Origin: L227-5C sp038209275
GTDB taxonomy: Bacteria; Chloroflexota; Chloroflexia; Chloroheliales; Chloroheliaceae
Direction: 5' to 3'
DNA: 15,456 nucleotides
Assembly: GCA_038209275.1 (NCBI GenBank)
Contig: JBBQXW010000166.1
Location: 1 to 15,456, forward strand
Under the pieces are notes generated by a model. That model was not told the origin of the DNA, did no database searches, and was given only the letters and a program-made list of their open reading frames with translations. Shown here piece by piece: positions 1-6,998 of the stretch (position 1 is the first letter of the stretch; the number at the start of each line of letters is the position of its first letter). Made by a program: the position numbers and the translations under genes.

Positions 1-731
1 GTGACGAGGGTAGAGGCATCGCTGGCGAGATAGACCACTGCCCCGATGATTTCTTCCGGCTCACCGATGCGATGCAAGGGGATGCGCGAAATAATATCGT
101 CGTAAATCGCTTTGTCCTTGAAAGTTTGCTCGGCAAGTGGCGTGCGAATAAAGGTTGGGCCAATCGCGTTGACGTTGATACCATATTCGGCCCACTCAAT
201 CGCCAGCACCCGCGTCAAATTGACCATACCAGCTTTGGCGGAGCAGTAAGCCGCCCGTTTGAAATAACCAATCAGACCATTTTGCGAAGCCATATTGATA
301 ATCCGGCCCGATTTTTGTTTAATCATCTGCTTTGCCACGCTCTGTGAGCAGAAGAACGCTCCCTTCAAATTGGTATCGAGTACCTTATCCCAATCTTCCT
401 CGGTCACTTCCAGGGCAGCTTTGGCAATTTGAATTCCGGCATTGTTGACCAGAATATCTATTTTACCCATCTGCTCCACCGCCGCATCGGTCATGGCCTG
501 AATACTTTTTAGGTCGGGCAAATCGAGCGGTAGCGAAATTACCTTGCGCCCGTACTTCTCGCTAATTTCCTGGGCGACCTGCTGGCCCAGTTCGGTTTTG
601 CTGGTAATTTCGGTAATAACTACGTCTGCCCCGAAATGGGCCAGCCCCTCGGCAATCGCCTTGCCGATGCCACTCCCGCCGCCAGTAATCAGGGCTACCT
701 TGTCATCAACCCGCATTGTCGGAATGTTCAT
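1..731 (-). CDS. SDR-family NAD(P)-dependent oxidoreductase (C-terminus beyond window)
   Basis: Classical short-chain dehydrogenase/reductase that would interconvert an alcohol and a ketone with NAD(P)(H) in the cytoplasm. Visible in the translation: the Rossmann motif TGGGSGIG (residues 16-23), NNAG (96-99), and the catalytic tetrad N121, S149, Y162 and K166 in the YCSAK motif. The segment GINVNAIGPTFIRTPLAEQ (about 184-202) resembles gluconate 5-dehydrogenase / 3-oxoacyl-ACP reductase-like members, but the substrate cannot be read. The gene runs off the left edge after 243 codons; the family is usually about 250-260 residues, so only the last few are missing. I chose the ATG at 731 because AAGGAGA lies about 9 nt upstream; a second ATG at 716 is possible. 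The family call is firm, the substrate is not. Confidence 0.93.
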   Translation of the reverse strand, partial: MNIPTMRVDDKVALITGGGSGIGKAIAEGLAHFGADVVITEITSKTELGQQVAQEISEKYGRKVISLPLDLPDLKSIQAMTDAAVEQMGKIDILVNNAGIQIAKAALEVTEEDWDKVLDTNLKGAFFCSQSVAKQMIKQKSGRIINMASQNGLIGYFKRAAYCSAKAGMVNLTRVLAIEWAEYGINVNAIGPTFIRTPLAEQTFKDKAIYDDIISRIPLHRIGEPEEIIGAVVYLASDASTLV

Positions 732-762
732 CGCTGGTTCTCTCCTTTTAGGGTTAGTTTTA

Positions 763-1100
763 GGAAAGGAACACAGATGAACACAGAGAACCACAGATGA
801 ACACAGATTTTTATAAAGTTTATAGCTTTCACTTAAGAGCAGAATTTGGCTTGCCCGCTTAAGTAGTAGCGATTTCAATCGCTTTGCTTGGTGAGCAAGG
901 CCAAAGCAATTGAAATCGCTACTGCCAGAGCAAAAGTCCTAAAAAGTTAAAAGTGGCAGTTATTTTAATCGCTCGCTTTAGACTAAATAAATCCGAAAGC
1001 GATTGAAATCGCTACTACCTTTAACTTTTTAAGCGAAAGCTATGAACTCTATAAAAATCTGTGGTTCTCTGTGTTCATCTGTGTTCATCTGTGTTCCTAA
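763..1100. repeat. Composite inverted-repeat island (MITE-like) with CACAGATGAA-type arms
   Basis: The 365-bp gap between two minus-strand genes is almost entirely repeat. The left arm (768-836) and right arm (1097 down to about 1029) are near-identical inverted copies. Each begins GGAACACAGATGAACACAGA and continues through ACCACAGA, TTTTTATA and ATAGCTTTC to CTTAA. The arms contain short direct reiterations of GATGAACACA, two per arm, differently placed. Between the arms lie three copies of a GTAGTAGCGATTTCAATCGC-type unit (863-882 plus; 902-923 and 999-1018 minus). The right arm starts exactly at the TAG stop of the DUF309 gene. The structure resembles a miniature inverted-repeat element, but no target-site duplication is obvious. 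CACAGATGAACACAGA-type repeats are known between genes in many bacteria without an agreed function. Confidence 0.8.
865..923. repeat. Long hairpin inside the island
   Basis: Positions 865-886 pair with 902-923 over 22 bp with one C/T difference that still allows G-U pairing. CTTG (887-890) can pair with CAAG (896-899) towards a short apical loop. In either direction the transcript would fold into a strong stem-loop of about 26 bp. No T-run follows it, so it does not look like a normal intrinsic terminator. Confidence 0.75.
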
Positions 1101-1489
1101 AGATTTTTGTCAATAAAATGAATTTGAGGAATAAAACTTAGGTCAAATTCGGTGATGCGTTCTGGGCCGAGCGCTTGAATATGGGCCAGAGCGCGCTCCG
1201 CCCCGGCAATTAACTCAGCTACATCTATACTAAAGTAGATTGGGGCGAAGGGGCGCAAATAATTTATGCCACCCTGCAAAAGGGTAGTAGCGCCCCGGTA
1301 ATTTTTGCGCTTAATCGTGTGGTAAAAGCCGACCCCGACCTGCAAAATGCCCTGGTAGAGGCGACGCAATTCGGTCTTTTCCTCAATCCAGATTGCTTCG
1401 AGTGTTTCGTGGCACTCGAAAAACTCGTGCCGATTGAATTGCTCAATCCCTTGAAACAGGCCGGGTGGCGGCTCTTGCTGGCTCATCAT
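1097..1489 (-). CDS. DUF309 domain-containing protein
   Basis: A small protein of 130 residues with the DUF309 signature: FNRHEFFECHETLEAIW (residues 18-34) and LYQGILQVGVGFYHTIKR (44-61). The family is predicted to be all-helical, with conserved His and Glu residues on one face; its biochemical role is unknown and I do not assign one. The start ATG shares its A with the TGA stop of the gene upstream (TGATG at 1487-1491), so translation is probably coupled and the two proteins probably belong to one operon. The TAG stop at 1097-1099 merges directly into the repeat island, which suggests the element lies at the very end of the gene and may have supplied the stop. Family length is normal. Confidence 0.88.
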   Translation of the reverse strand: MMSQQEPPPGLFQGIEQFNRHEFFECHETLEAIWIEEKTELRRLYQGILQVGVGFYHTIKRKNYRGATTLLQGGINYLRPFAPIYFSIDVAELIAGAERALAHIQALGPERITEFDLSFIPQIHFIDKNL

Positions 1490-2664
1490 CAGCTTGTTTT
1501 AAATTGGCTCGGCGAATTTTCCTGGCTTGTGTCGCCTGGTTTTGGGCTGGATTGTCCCGTCACTTGCTCCACTAAATTGCGGGTGAAGGCGGCAACTTCG
1601 GCTGGCCCACGACGACCATTGGCGTAATAAAGCTGGGCCACCCTACCAACCGCTTGCGTCGCAAGAAAGGCAATCCCACCTTTGGGCAAAATCGCCAGGA
1701 GCGGCGGAATTTTTTGGGTAGCCGTCCGCGAGATAGTGCGCCAGATAAAGGCTGCCCCAATAATCGGCAAAAGTTCCAGATAAAGCTCCACCCAGCCGTT
1801 GCGCTGCTGTCCGTAGACGCTGGCAAGGCGATGGCTCAACTCAAACTGGTTTTTGGTCAGCACAACGTAATCCGCGCCGCCCCCGAAAAGACCACTCAGG
1901 AAGGGCAGACCGCCAAAGACGTTTGCCAGCAATACTGCTTCCATATTGGCACGGGCGCTGCGGTTGATAAAGTGAACGGCAACCGCATTGCGGAAAATCG
2001 GGGCGCGACGGGCCAGCGCCAGTTCTCGTCCCGGCAATCGTTTAATTATCGTCGGCAGAAGTTCGCGCTCTAAATCGCCCAGGGCCATGCCACTCAAGCG
2101 CACTACATCCAGCTTGCCATTTGCGCTGCGTTCCAGTTCTTCCAGTTCGACTTCCCAGTTGGGGCGAGTTTCGGCGGTGGCATTGGTGAAAGAAGCACCA
2201 TCCGCGCCCGCGCCAGTTGGCAAATTTGGTTCTCCTTCGTTGTTGCCCACCAATCGCAAAGGATTGAGCGCTTGCAAGCGCCGTCCCAAATTACGTTCGC
2301 GGCTGGGCGGTTCGTCTTTCTGGCGCGGCACAATCGCAATAATTACCGCCACGTTAGGGGCGGCGGCGACTCCTTGCAGCCAATCGCGTTTTTCAGTCGA
2401 AATGCGCTCGTTCTGGTAGATAGAGTAAAGCAGCAAACCGCCCGTTTCGGTATCGGCAGTTGGATGTTCGCTGCTATCTACCAGGCGGAAGGGATTGGTG
2501 GCCCACAGGCTTTCCATCGGGCGCGAGAGGGCTTTGTGCAATCGGTCTCGTACTTCCAGGCTATTTCCAGCCAGCGCGATAATTACTTCGTGGCTGGCTT
2601 CTTCCTCGATTAACTGATAGCTGGTATCGCGCACCAGTTCAAATAGGTTAGCTAATGTTCCCAT
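1489..2664 (-). CDS. DUF697-like membrane-associated protein with degenerate GTPase-like N-terminus
   Basis: A 391-residue protein. The C-terminal part (about 240-365) has the layout of DUF697: two glycine-rich hydrophobic segments (about 244-265 and 297-312), an ASVYGQ motif at 281-286, a hydrophobic stretch around 320-338, and GRVAQLYYANG at 340-350. In better-known members this module follows an Era/YcjX-type GTP-binding domain. Here the N-terminal half has strand-like segments (EVIIALAGN 26-34, VAVIIAIVP 105-113) but no GxxxxGK[ST] P-loop, so GTP binding is unlikely; residues about 115-170 look like a disordered linker. The tail is rich in Ser, Pro and Gln. The start is supported by AAGGAG 4 nt upstream. 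The stop overlaps the DUF309 start by one base. The role is unknown; membrane association is inferred. Confidence 0.68.
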   Translation of the reverse strand: MGTLANLFELVRDTSYQLIEEEASHEVIIALAGNSLEVRDRLHKALSRPMESLWATNPFRLVDSSEHPTADTETGGLLLYSIYQNERISTEKRDWLQGVAAAPNVAVIIAIVPRQKDEPPSRERNLGRRLQALNPLRLVGNNEGEPNLPTGAGADGASFTNATAETRPNWEVELEELERSANGKLDVVRLSGMALGDLERELLPTIIKRLPGRELALARRAPIFRNAVAVHFINRSARANMEAVLLANVFGGLPFLSGLFGGGADYVVLTKNQFELSHRLASVYGQQRNGWVELYLELLPIIGAAFIWRTISRTATQKIPPLLAILPKGGIAFLATQAVGRVAQLYYANGRRGPAEVAAFTRNLVEQVTGQSSPKPGDTSQENSPSQFKTS

Positions 2665-2709
2665 AAAGCTCCTTAAATTCTTGCTTGCTTAAAAATACCT
2701 GTTTTTAGC

Positions 2710-2833
2710 CCAATACCATTCAAATAACGTCTGTAGGAGGGGCTGCGCCCTCGATTTTCCCCTTACCACCGCTCAAAAAATCGAGGGCGCAGCCCCTCCT
2801 ACAGCGATTTTGCCCTTATTTGAACGCTATTGG
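2710..2833. repeat. Nested inverted repeat with a perfect 27-bp stem
   Basis: Positions 2732-2758 are the exact reverse complement of 2777-2803 (27 bp, core GGAGGGGCTGCGCCCTC), with an 18-nt loop between them. Outside this, 2710-2727 (CCAATACCATTCAAATAA) pairs with 2816-2833 with 2 mismatches in 18. The result is a two-tier palindrome of 124 bp in the divergent region between a minus-strand and a plus-strand gene. Neither gene ends here, so it is not a terminator for either. It most likely represents a dispersed palindromic intergenic element. Confidence 0.85.
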
Positions 2834-2980
2834 TTTTTAGCCACAATCCACGCTGGCTTTTCTTCGAGCTAAAGCCTCAAGAACTTACTGTTTTTACACC
2901 GACAAAATAAAACGCAAACTACTGTAGTATCAAAAAGCGTACCGGGCTGAACCTTTTTCGGTCTCTTTCATTCCGTTTGG

Positions 2981-3008
2981 TTGGTCGTTTCTATGATTTG
3001 TCTATAAT
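2981..3008 (+). promoter_or_regulatory. Candidate sigma70-type promoter
   Basis: TTGGTC (2981-2986) and a perfect TATAAT (3003-3008) are separated by 16 bp. Transcription would start near 3015 and run through the palindromic element at 3056-3137 before reaching the transporter. The -10 is strong and the -35 weak. Confidence 0.35.
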
Positions 3009-3055
3009 ACAATATCTGGGCGGTACTGTAAAAACTCAGAGTTGCTATTTTCGTT

Positions 3056-3137
3056 GGGTGAGAGTCAATTTTTTGCAAAACCCGGACGTGAACGTCCGGG
3101 TTGGCTTGACCCTGGTGCAAAAATTTGACCCTCACCC
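3056..3137. repeat. Nested palindrome with an internal perfect hairpin
   Basis: Outer arms 3056-3077 (GGGTGAGAGTCAATTTTTTG CA) and 3116-3137 match as inverted repeats at 20 of 22 positions. Inside is a separate perfect 10-bp hairpin, AACCCGGACG (3079-3088) with a TGAA loop and CGTCCGGGTT (3093-3102). It shares no sequence with the other palindromes of this window, so it belongs to a different repeat type. It lies upstream of the transporter and would be in its leader if the 2981-3008 promoter is used. Confidence 0.8.
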
Positions 3138-3327
3138 TTTTCGTTTAGCTACCGATTGTAGCCTGAGAAGTCAAAGCTTTCGTTTACTACTAACGAAGTC
3201 TCAAAAGTTAATCTATAGTCTAATCCAGCTTTAAGTAATTTTGCTTACCTTCCGGCTGTTCTCTCATGTTAAGCTATATAATGGTGGATTGTTTAATTCT
3301 GCTTGGATAGGACTGATTGTACTTGAA

Positions 3328-3342
3328 GGAGAGAAGAAGTTG
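3328..3342 (+). promoter_or_regulatory. Ribosome binding site that fixes a TTG start
   Basis: GGAGAG at 3328-3333 is followed after 6 nt by an in-frame TTG at 3340-3342. The open frame extends 33 codons further upstream to another TTG at 3241, but that codon has no ribosome binding site and the extra residues overlap the TATAAT at 3277-3282. The TTG at 3340 is therefore the better start. Confidence 0.7.
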
Positions 3343-4395
3343 TTTTTACGTCGTGCTTCAATTAACCTGACCGAAGAGCTTGCCGGGTCGGATGTTGTAG
3401 TTGATGAAAGCGAAACCGAGAAAGAAAAAGCCGCTATTACCGCCAAACGGGTTGAAGCGGCTTCGCTACGGTTTAGAACGGCTGATTTACTGGTTTTGCT
3501 TTGTATTGGTATCTGGGCGATTAATGTGCCGTTGGTGAAATTGCTATTGGGCAACCTGAAGCCACTCGAAATATCTTTGTTCCGATATGGAATTGGAGCT
3601 ATCTTTTTTCTGGGCTTTGTACTCATAAGAGAAAAATCGTTGCGGATACAATTGCGCCATTTGCCCTTGCTGATTGTAGCGGGCGTAGTCGGTATTACGC
3701 TCAATCAAATCTTTTTCGTGTATGCCCTGGAAAACACCACTTCGTCGGAAGTTTCGCTACTGATGGCTTCGACCCCTTCATTTGCGGCCCTGTTCGCCTG
3801 GTTAATCGGGCAAGAGAAAATCAAATCGAATTATTGGGCCAGCCTGCCTCTGGCGGTAGCCGGAGTATTTTTGATTGTACTGACCGCGCCGGGCGCAAAG
3901 CTGGGCGGAAATCTGGTCGGTGATGGGCTGGCGCTGGCAACTTCGGCAAGTTGGGCCGCCTATACCGTCGCCATCCGGCCTTTGCTCAAGCATTATTCAG
4001 TCGCCCGCATCAGTGCCTACGTCCTGATTATCGGCGTATTTACCATGTTACCGTTCGGCTACTCGCAAATTAATATTGACCATTTCACCAGTCTGCCGCC
4101 CAATCTGTGGGTGACGCTGGGCTATTGCACCTTTATTGCGCTGGTCATTACTAACTTCCTCTGGTACGGTGGGGTCAAGCACCTGGGCGCACCGCGTACC
4201 GCTTTTTATGCCTACTTCCAGCCTTTCGGCGGAGTTATCGCTGCCAGCTTTATTCTGAGCGAAGTGATAGTTATTTGGCAACTTTTAGGCGGGGCGTTGA
4301 TAGTAATGAGTATGGTGATTTATCGCTCCAACTTACATAAAGTTGTGTATGAGAAGTTGTTAAAATCCAGGCTAAATCCAAAGCTAAATTCGTAA
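3340..4395 (+). CDS. EamA-domain (DMT superfamily) transporter
   Basis: An inner-membrane metabolite exporter of the drug/metabolite transporter superfamily, 351 residues from the TTG start. After a charged N-terminal extension of about 48 residues come two EamA repeats of roughly five helices each (about 49-182 and 193-330). Typical signatures are visible: IWAINVPLVKLLL (58-70), LFRYGIGAIFF (80-90), SEVSLLMASTPSFAALFAWL (136-155) in the first half, and APRTAFYAYFQPFGGVIAA (284-302) in the second. The substrate cannot be inferred; amino acids, purines and small drugs are known for relatives. The N-terminal extension, with alternating acidic and basic residues, is longer than usual. The next gene has its own promoter 16 bp after the stop, and no terminator is visible between them. 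Confidence 0.92.
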   Translation: MFLRRASINLTEELAGSDVVVDESETEKEKAAITAKRVEAASLRFRTADLLVLLCIGIWAINVPLVKLLLGNLKPLEISLFRYGIGAIFFLGFVLIREKSLRIQLRHLPLLIVAGVVGITLNQIFFVYALENTTSSEVSLLMASTPSFAALFAWLIGQEKIKSNYWASLPLAVAGVFLIVLTAPGAKLGGNLVGDGLALATSASWAAYTVAIRPLLKHYSVARISAYVLIIGVFTMLPFGYSQINIDHFTSLPPNLWVTLGYCTFIALVITNFLWYGGVKHLGAPRTAFYAYFQPFGGVIAASFILSEVIVIWQLLGGALIVMSMVIYRSNLHKVVYEKLLKSRLNPKLNS

Positions 4396-4410
4396 TAATT
4401 GAATGCGCTC

Positions 4411-4419
4411 TGGTATAAT
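4411..4419 (+). promoter_or_regulatory. Extended -10 promoter for the substrate-binding lipoprotein
   Basis: TGGTATAAT: a perfect TATAAT (4414-4419) preceded by the extended -10 TGn element. No good -35 hexamer is seen, which is acceptable for extended -10 promoters. Transcription would start near 4426, giving a leader of about 65 nt before the ATG at 4490. The same nonamer occurs upstream of another gene at 11539-11547. Confidence 0.65.
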
Positions 4420-4489
4420 GTATACAATGGGGTAGCAGGAACGGTTATTCCATTTAATTTAATCAAGACCAGGGCAAAAGCAAGGAATA

Positions 4490-5803
4490 ATGAGACGTTT
4501 TTTAAGTACAAATCTGCGGGCAGGATTAGCACTAATATTACTGGCACTGCTCATGGCAGCTTGTGGCGAAGTAGCTACCGAAACGCCGCCTTCGCCTACC
4601 CCGGCAACCATCCGTGGCGAGATTACGGTATGGAGTTGGGGAGCGAATTTGAAGGGCTTGCAGGCCAATCTTGCCGGGTTCAATCGGCTTTATCCTGGTC
4701 TGAAAATTAGTCTGACCGAAATGCGTCCGCCCGAAATTTACGAAAAACTCGATGCCGGGCTGATGGCAGGTGGGGTTGGTTTGCCTGATGTAGTCCAGAT
4801 AGAAACCGAGCGGCTCGATTTCTTCACCACTAAATTCCGCGAAGGTTTTGCCGATTTGCGAAGTTGGGCCAGCAAATATGACGGACAATTCGACCCTCTG
4901 AAATGGTCTACCGTCCAGCGGGTCGGGCGGACGCGGGCTTTGCCCTGGGATTCCAGTCCGGCGGGCCTTTTCTACCGGGCCGATTTATTTCGACAAGCCG
5001 GAATTGACCTTGCGAAAATAGAAACCTGGAACGATTTTATTGAAGCCGGACAGCGTTTGCAAGCGACTAAGCCGGATATGAAGCTGCTGGCCTTTAATCC
5101 GAATGATGATGCACTTTTGCGGGTGCTGATGAGTTTGCAAGGGGCATCTTATTTTACGCTGGATAACAAGATAAATTTGAGTTCGCCGGAAGCCGCCCGC
5201 GCCCTGACTCTGATAAAGCGCCTGTACAGCGAGGGTTTGCTGCTATCGGTAACGGGTGAGAATGAGGCATTGGCGGCGGTGCAGGCTAATCGGGTCGCCA
5301 GCTACGTAGCCGGGCCAAGTTGGATTACGCTTTTACAAAACAATGCGCCCGAAATGAGCGGAAAGTGGGAAGTGTTAGCGCTTCCGGCGGTAACGGCGGG
5401 CGGCGGGCGCAGTGCTAACCTGGGTGGCTCGATGCTGGCTCAAATGCGAACCGGCAAGAACCAGGACGCAGCGGCGGCTTTTATCGAATATTGTCTGGCT
5501 AATAAAGAGAACCAGAATTTGATGCTGACCCAGGCCGGATTATTGCCGAGTTTCCTGCCCGCCCACGAAGATTCTTTCTATTTCAGCCGGCAGCCCTATT
5601 TTAATAATAAACCCGTCTGGCAGTTCTTCGCCCGTGAAGTACGCCAGTTAAAAATTGCCTACTACACCAAAGACTTTGAGCTGGCTTCCGATGCCGCTAC
5701 TACGGCTCAGTTAATGAGCTTGATTAAGGTTGAACCAGCCCTGGCCCTCCAAAAGAAAGTCGGCGACCTCAAAGACGCGACTTCCCGTGAAGCGGTTAAA
5801 TAG
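4490..5803 (+). CDS. ABC transporter substrate-binding lipoprotein, sugar (family 1) type
   Basis: A 437-residue extracytoplasmic solute-binding protein, probably for a carbohydrate. It has a lipoprotein signal peptide: basic MRRFLSTNLR, a hydrophobic core, then LLMAACG with the lipidated Cys at residue 25, followed by a Pro/Thr-rich tether (about 32-39). The mature part starts with ITVWSWG (44-50), then LAGFNRLYPGLKISL and, later, ALPWDSSPAGLFYRADLFRQAGID, the hinge and ligand-site pattern of the maltose/multiple-sugar binding family. Length is normal. AAGGA lies only 3 nt before the ATG, with the extended -10 promoter upstream. It is an orphan: no permease or ATPase gene is adjacent, so it must share a transporter encoded elsewhere or act as a sensor. 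The sugar specificity is not readable. Confidence 0.9.
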   Translation: MRRFLSTNLRAGLALILLALLMAACGEVATETPPSPTPATIRGEITVWSWGANLKGLQANLAGFNRLYPGLKISLTEMRPPEIYEKLDAGLMAGGVGLPDVVQIETERLDFFTTKFREGFADLRSWASKYDGQFDPLKWSTVQRVGRTRALPWDSSPAGLFYRADLFRQAGIDLAKIETWNDFIEAGQRLQATKPDMKLLAFNPNDDALLRVLMSLQGASYFTLDNKINLSSPEAARALTLIKRLYSEGLLLSVTGENEALAAVQANRVASYVAGPSWITLLQNNAPEMSGKWEVLALPAVTAGGGRSANLGGSMLAQMRTGKNQDAAAAFIEYCLANKENQNLMLTQAGLLPSFLPAHEDSFYFSRQPYFNNKPVWQFFAREVRQLKIAYYTKDFELASDAATTAQLMSLIKVEPALALQKKVGDLKDATSREAVK

Positions 5804-5876
5804 TTATCAGTGAAAGCCAGTAAGGTTGAAACTGATGAGTAAAATTTAGTATTTAAAGCTAAAACGAATTGAACTT

Positions 5877-6986
5877 ATGACCCAGCCTATTCTAACTCTG
5901 CGCCAACTCAATCGGGCGACGCTGGCCCGTCAGTTGTTGTTGGAACGGGAAAGCTTTCCCGTTGACGATAGCATTCGGTTTTTAGCCGGACTTCAGGCCC
6001 AGGTCGCCCGCGAACCGTATATTGGCCTCTGGACACGCTTGCGCGATTTTCAGCGCAACGACCTTACTCAGCTTTTGGAACAGCATAAGGTCGTCAGAAC
6101 GACCTTTGTGCGCTCTACCCTCCATCTTGTCACCGCCGACGACTATCTACTGTTGCGCCCCGCCATTCAACCAGCCCTCACCCGCGCCCTGTATGGCTTC
6201 TTTGGGAAACGCGCCAGGAATCTTGAGCTAACCAGGCTGGCAGAAGCGGCCCGCGCCTATTTACAAGCAGGGCCGCGTACCTTCACCGAATTACGCGCTC
6301 TACTGTTGGAACTTGAACCGAACGAAGATGCGGAAGCGATGGCTTATGTGGTGCGGACGCAATTGCCACTGGTGCAGGTGCCGCGCAGTACAGGTTGGGG
6401 TTATCCCAGCAATCCGGCTTACGCTCTGGCGGATTTATGGCTAGGCCAATCGCTTCTCGCTTCTTCGGAAAATCCTCATGACCTTATTCTGCGCTATCTG
6501 GCGGCTTTTGGCCCGGCCACCGTAAAGGATGTGCAAACCTGGGTGGGTATGACCGGGTTGCGTGAGGCGGTTGAGACATTAAAGCCAAAATTGAGCCTGT
6601 TTCAGGATGAACGCGGCAACGAACTACTTGATCTGCCGGACATTACTTTGCCTCCCGCCGATATTCCTGCTCCGCCCCGCTTTGTGCCGGAATACGACAA
6701 CTTGATTCTCTCGCACGCTGACCGTACCCGTTTTGTAGCAGATGAACATCGTTCCTCGATTTATCTTCCTGCTGGACGAGTGCGGGCTACCTTTTTGGTT
6801 GATGGTTTTGTGCGCGGCACCTGGAAAATTGAGAAGACTAAAAATTCGGCTACGCTAGTTATCGAACCGTTTGTATCACTCTCCAAAGAAGTACAGGCTG
6901 CTTTGAGCGAAGAAGGTGAACAGCTCATTCGCTTTATCGAAGAAGAGTCCAAGACATTTGGCGTTCGGTTTGCAGCGAAAGAGTAG
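5877..6986 (+). CDS. Winged-helix (HTH_42) protein, AlkZ-like DNA glycosylase family
   Basis: A 369-residue protein of the HTH_42 family, built from tandem winged-helix domains; the family includes the glycosylases AlkZ of Streptomyces and YcaQ of E. coli, which unhook DNA interstrand crosslinks. Visible: LRQLNRATLARQLLL at 8-22, then FLAGLQAQVAREPYIGLWTR (35-54) containing Q40-A41-Q42. This QxQ sits where AlkZ has its catalytic glutamines, whereas YcaQ has QxD. Further: RTTFVRSTLHLVTADDY (74-90), AFGPATVKDVQTWVG, and PEYDNLILSHADRTR, a conserved family motif. Expected length is 350-400. No ribosome binding site is seen before the ATG, which follows the lipoprotein gene by 73 bp; read-through from it is possible. 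The middle position of the QxQ motif being Ala makes activity plausible but unproven. Confidence 0.82.
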   Translation: MTQPILTLRQLNRATLARQLLLERESFPVDDSIRFLAGLQAQVAREPYIGLWTRLRDFQRNDLTQLLEQHKVVRTTFVRSTLHLVTADDYLLLRPAIQPALTRALYGFFGKRARNLELTRLAEAARAYLQAGPRTFTELRALLLELEPNEDAEAMAYVVRTQLPLVQVPRSTGWGYPSNPAYALADLWLGQSLLASSENPHDLILRYLAAFGPATVKDVQTWVGMTGLREAVETLKPKLSLFQDERGNELLDLPDITLPPADIPAPPRFVPEYDNLILSHADRTRFVADEHRSSIYLPAGRVRATFLVDGFVRGTWKIEKTKNSATLVIEPFVSLSKEVQAALSEEGEQLIRFIEEESKTFGVRFAAKE

Positions 6987-6998
6987 TTGCTTGTTTTT

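Larger units (their letters stand above)
2665..3339. other. Divergent intergenic region, no gene seen
   Basis: Between the DUF697-like gene (minus) and the transporter (plus). It contains two palindromic elements (2710-2833 and 3056-3137), a promoter candidate (2981-3008) and a TATAAT hexamer at 3277-3282 close to the transporter. An open frame spans 2977-3234 but runs through a palindrome and has no recognisable protein features. The stretch 2840-2975 shows nothing I can name. Confidence 0.6.

Noticed and set aside
72..780. Plus-strand frames of 91 and 78 codons across the SDR gene
   Set aside because: The minus strand carries every SDR motif in a single open frame; these are shadows.
763..1100. 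CRISPR array suggested by repeated GATGAACACAGA units
   Set aside because: Units are short (about 10-12 bp), directly adjacent with no spacers of constant length, and arranged as inverted arms; no cas genes are nearby.
1654..2613. Plus-strand frames of 113-143 codons within the DUF697-like gene
   Set aside because: Mutually overlapping, low-complexity translations without ribosome binding sites.
2977..3234. 85-codon plus-strand frame upstream of the transporter
   Set aside because: It crosses a palindromic element, has no ribosome binding site and no family resemblance.
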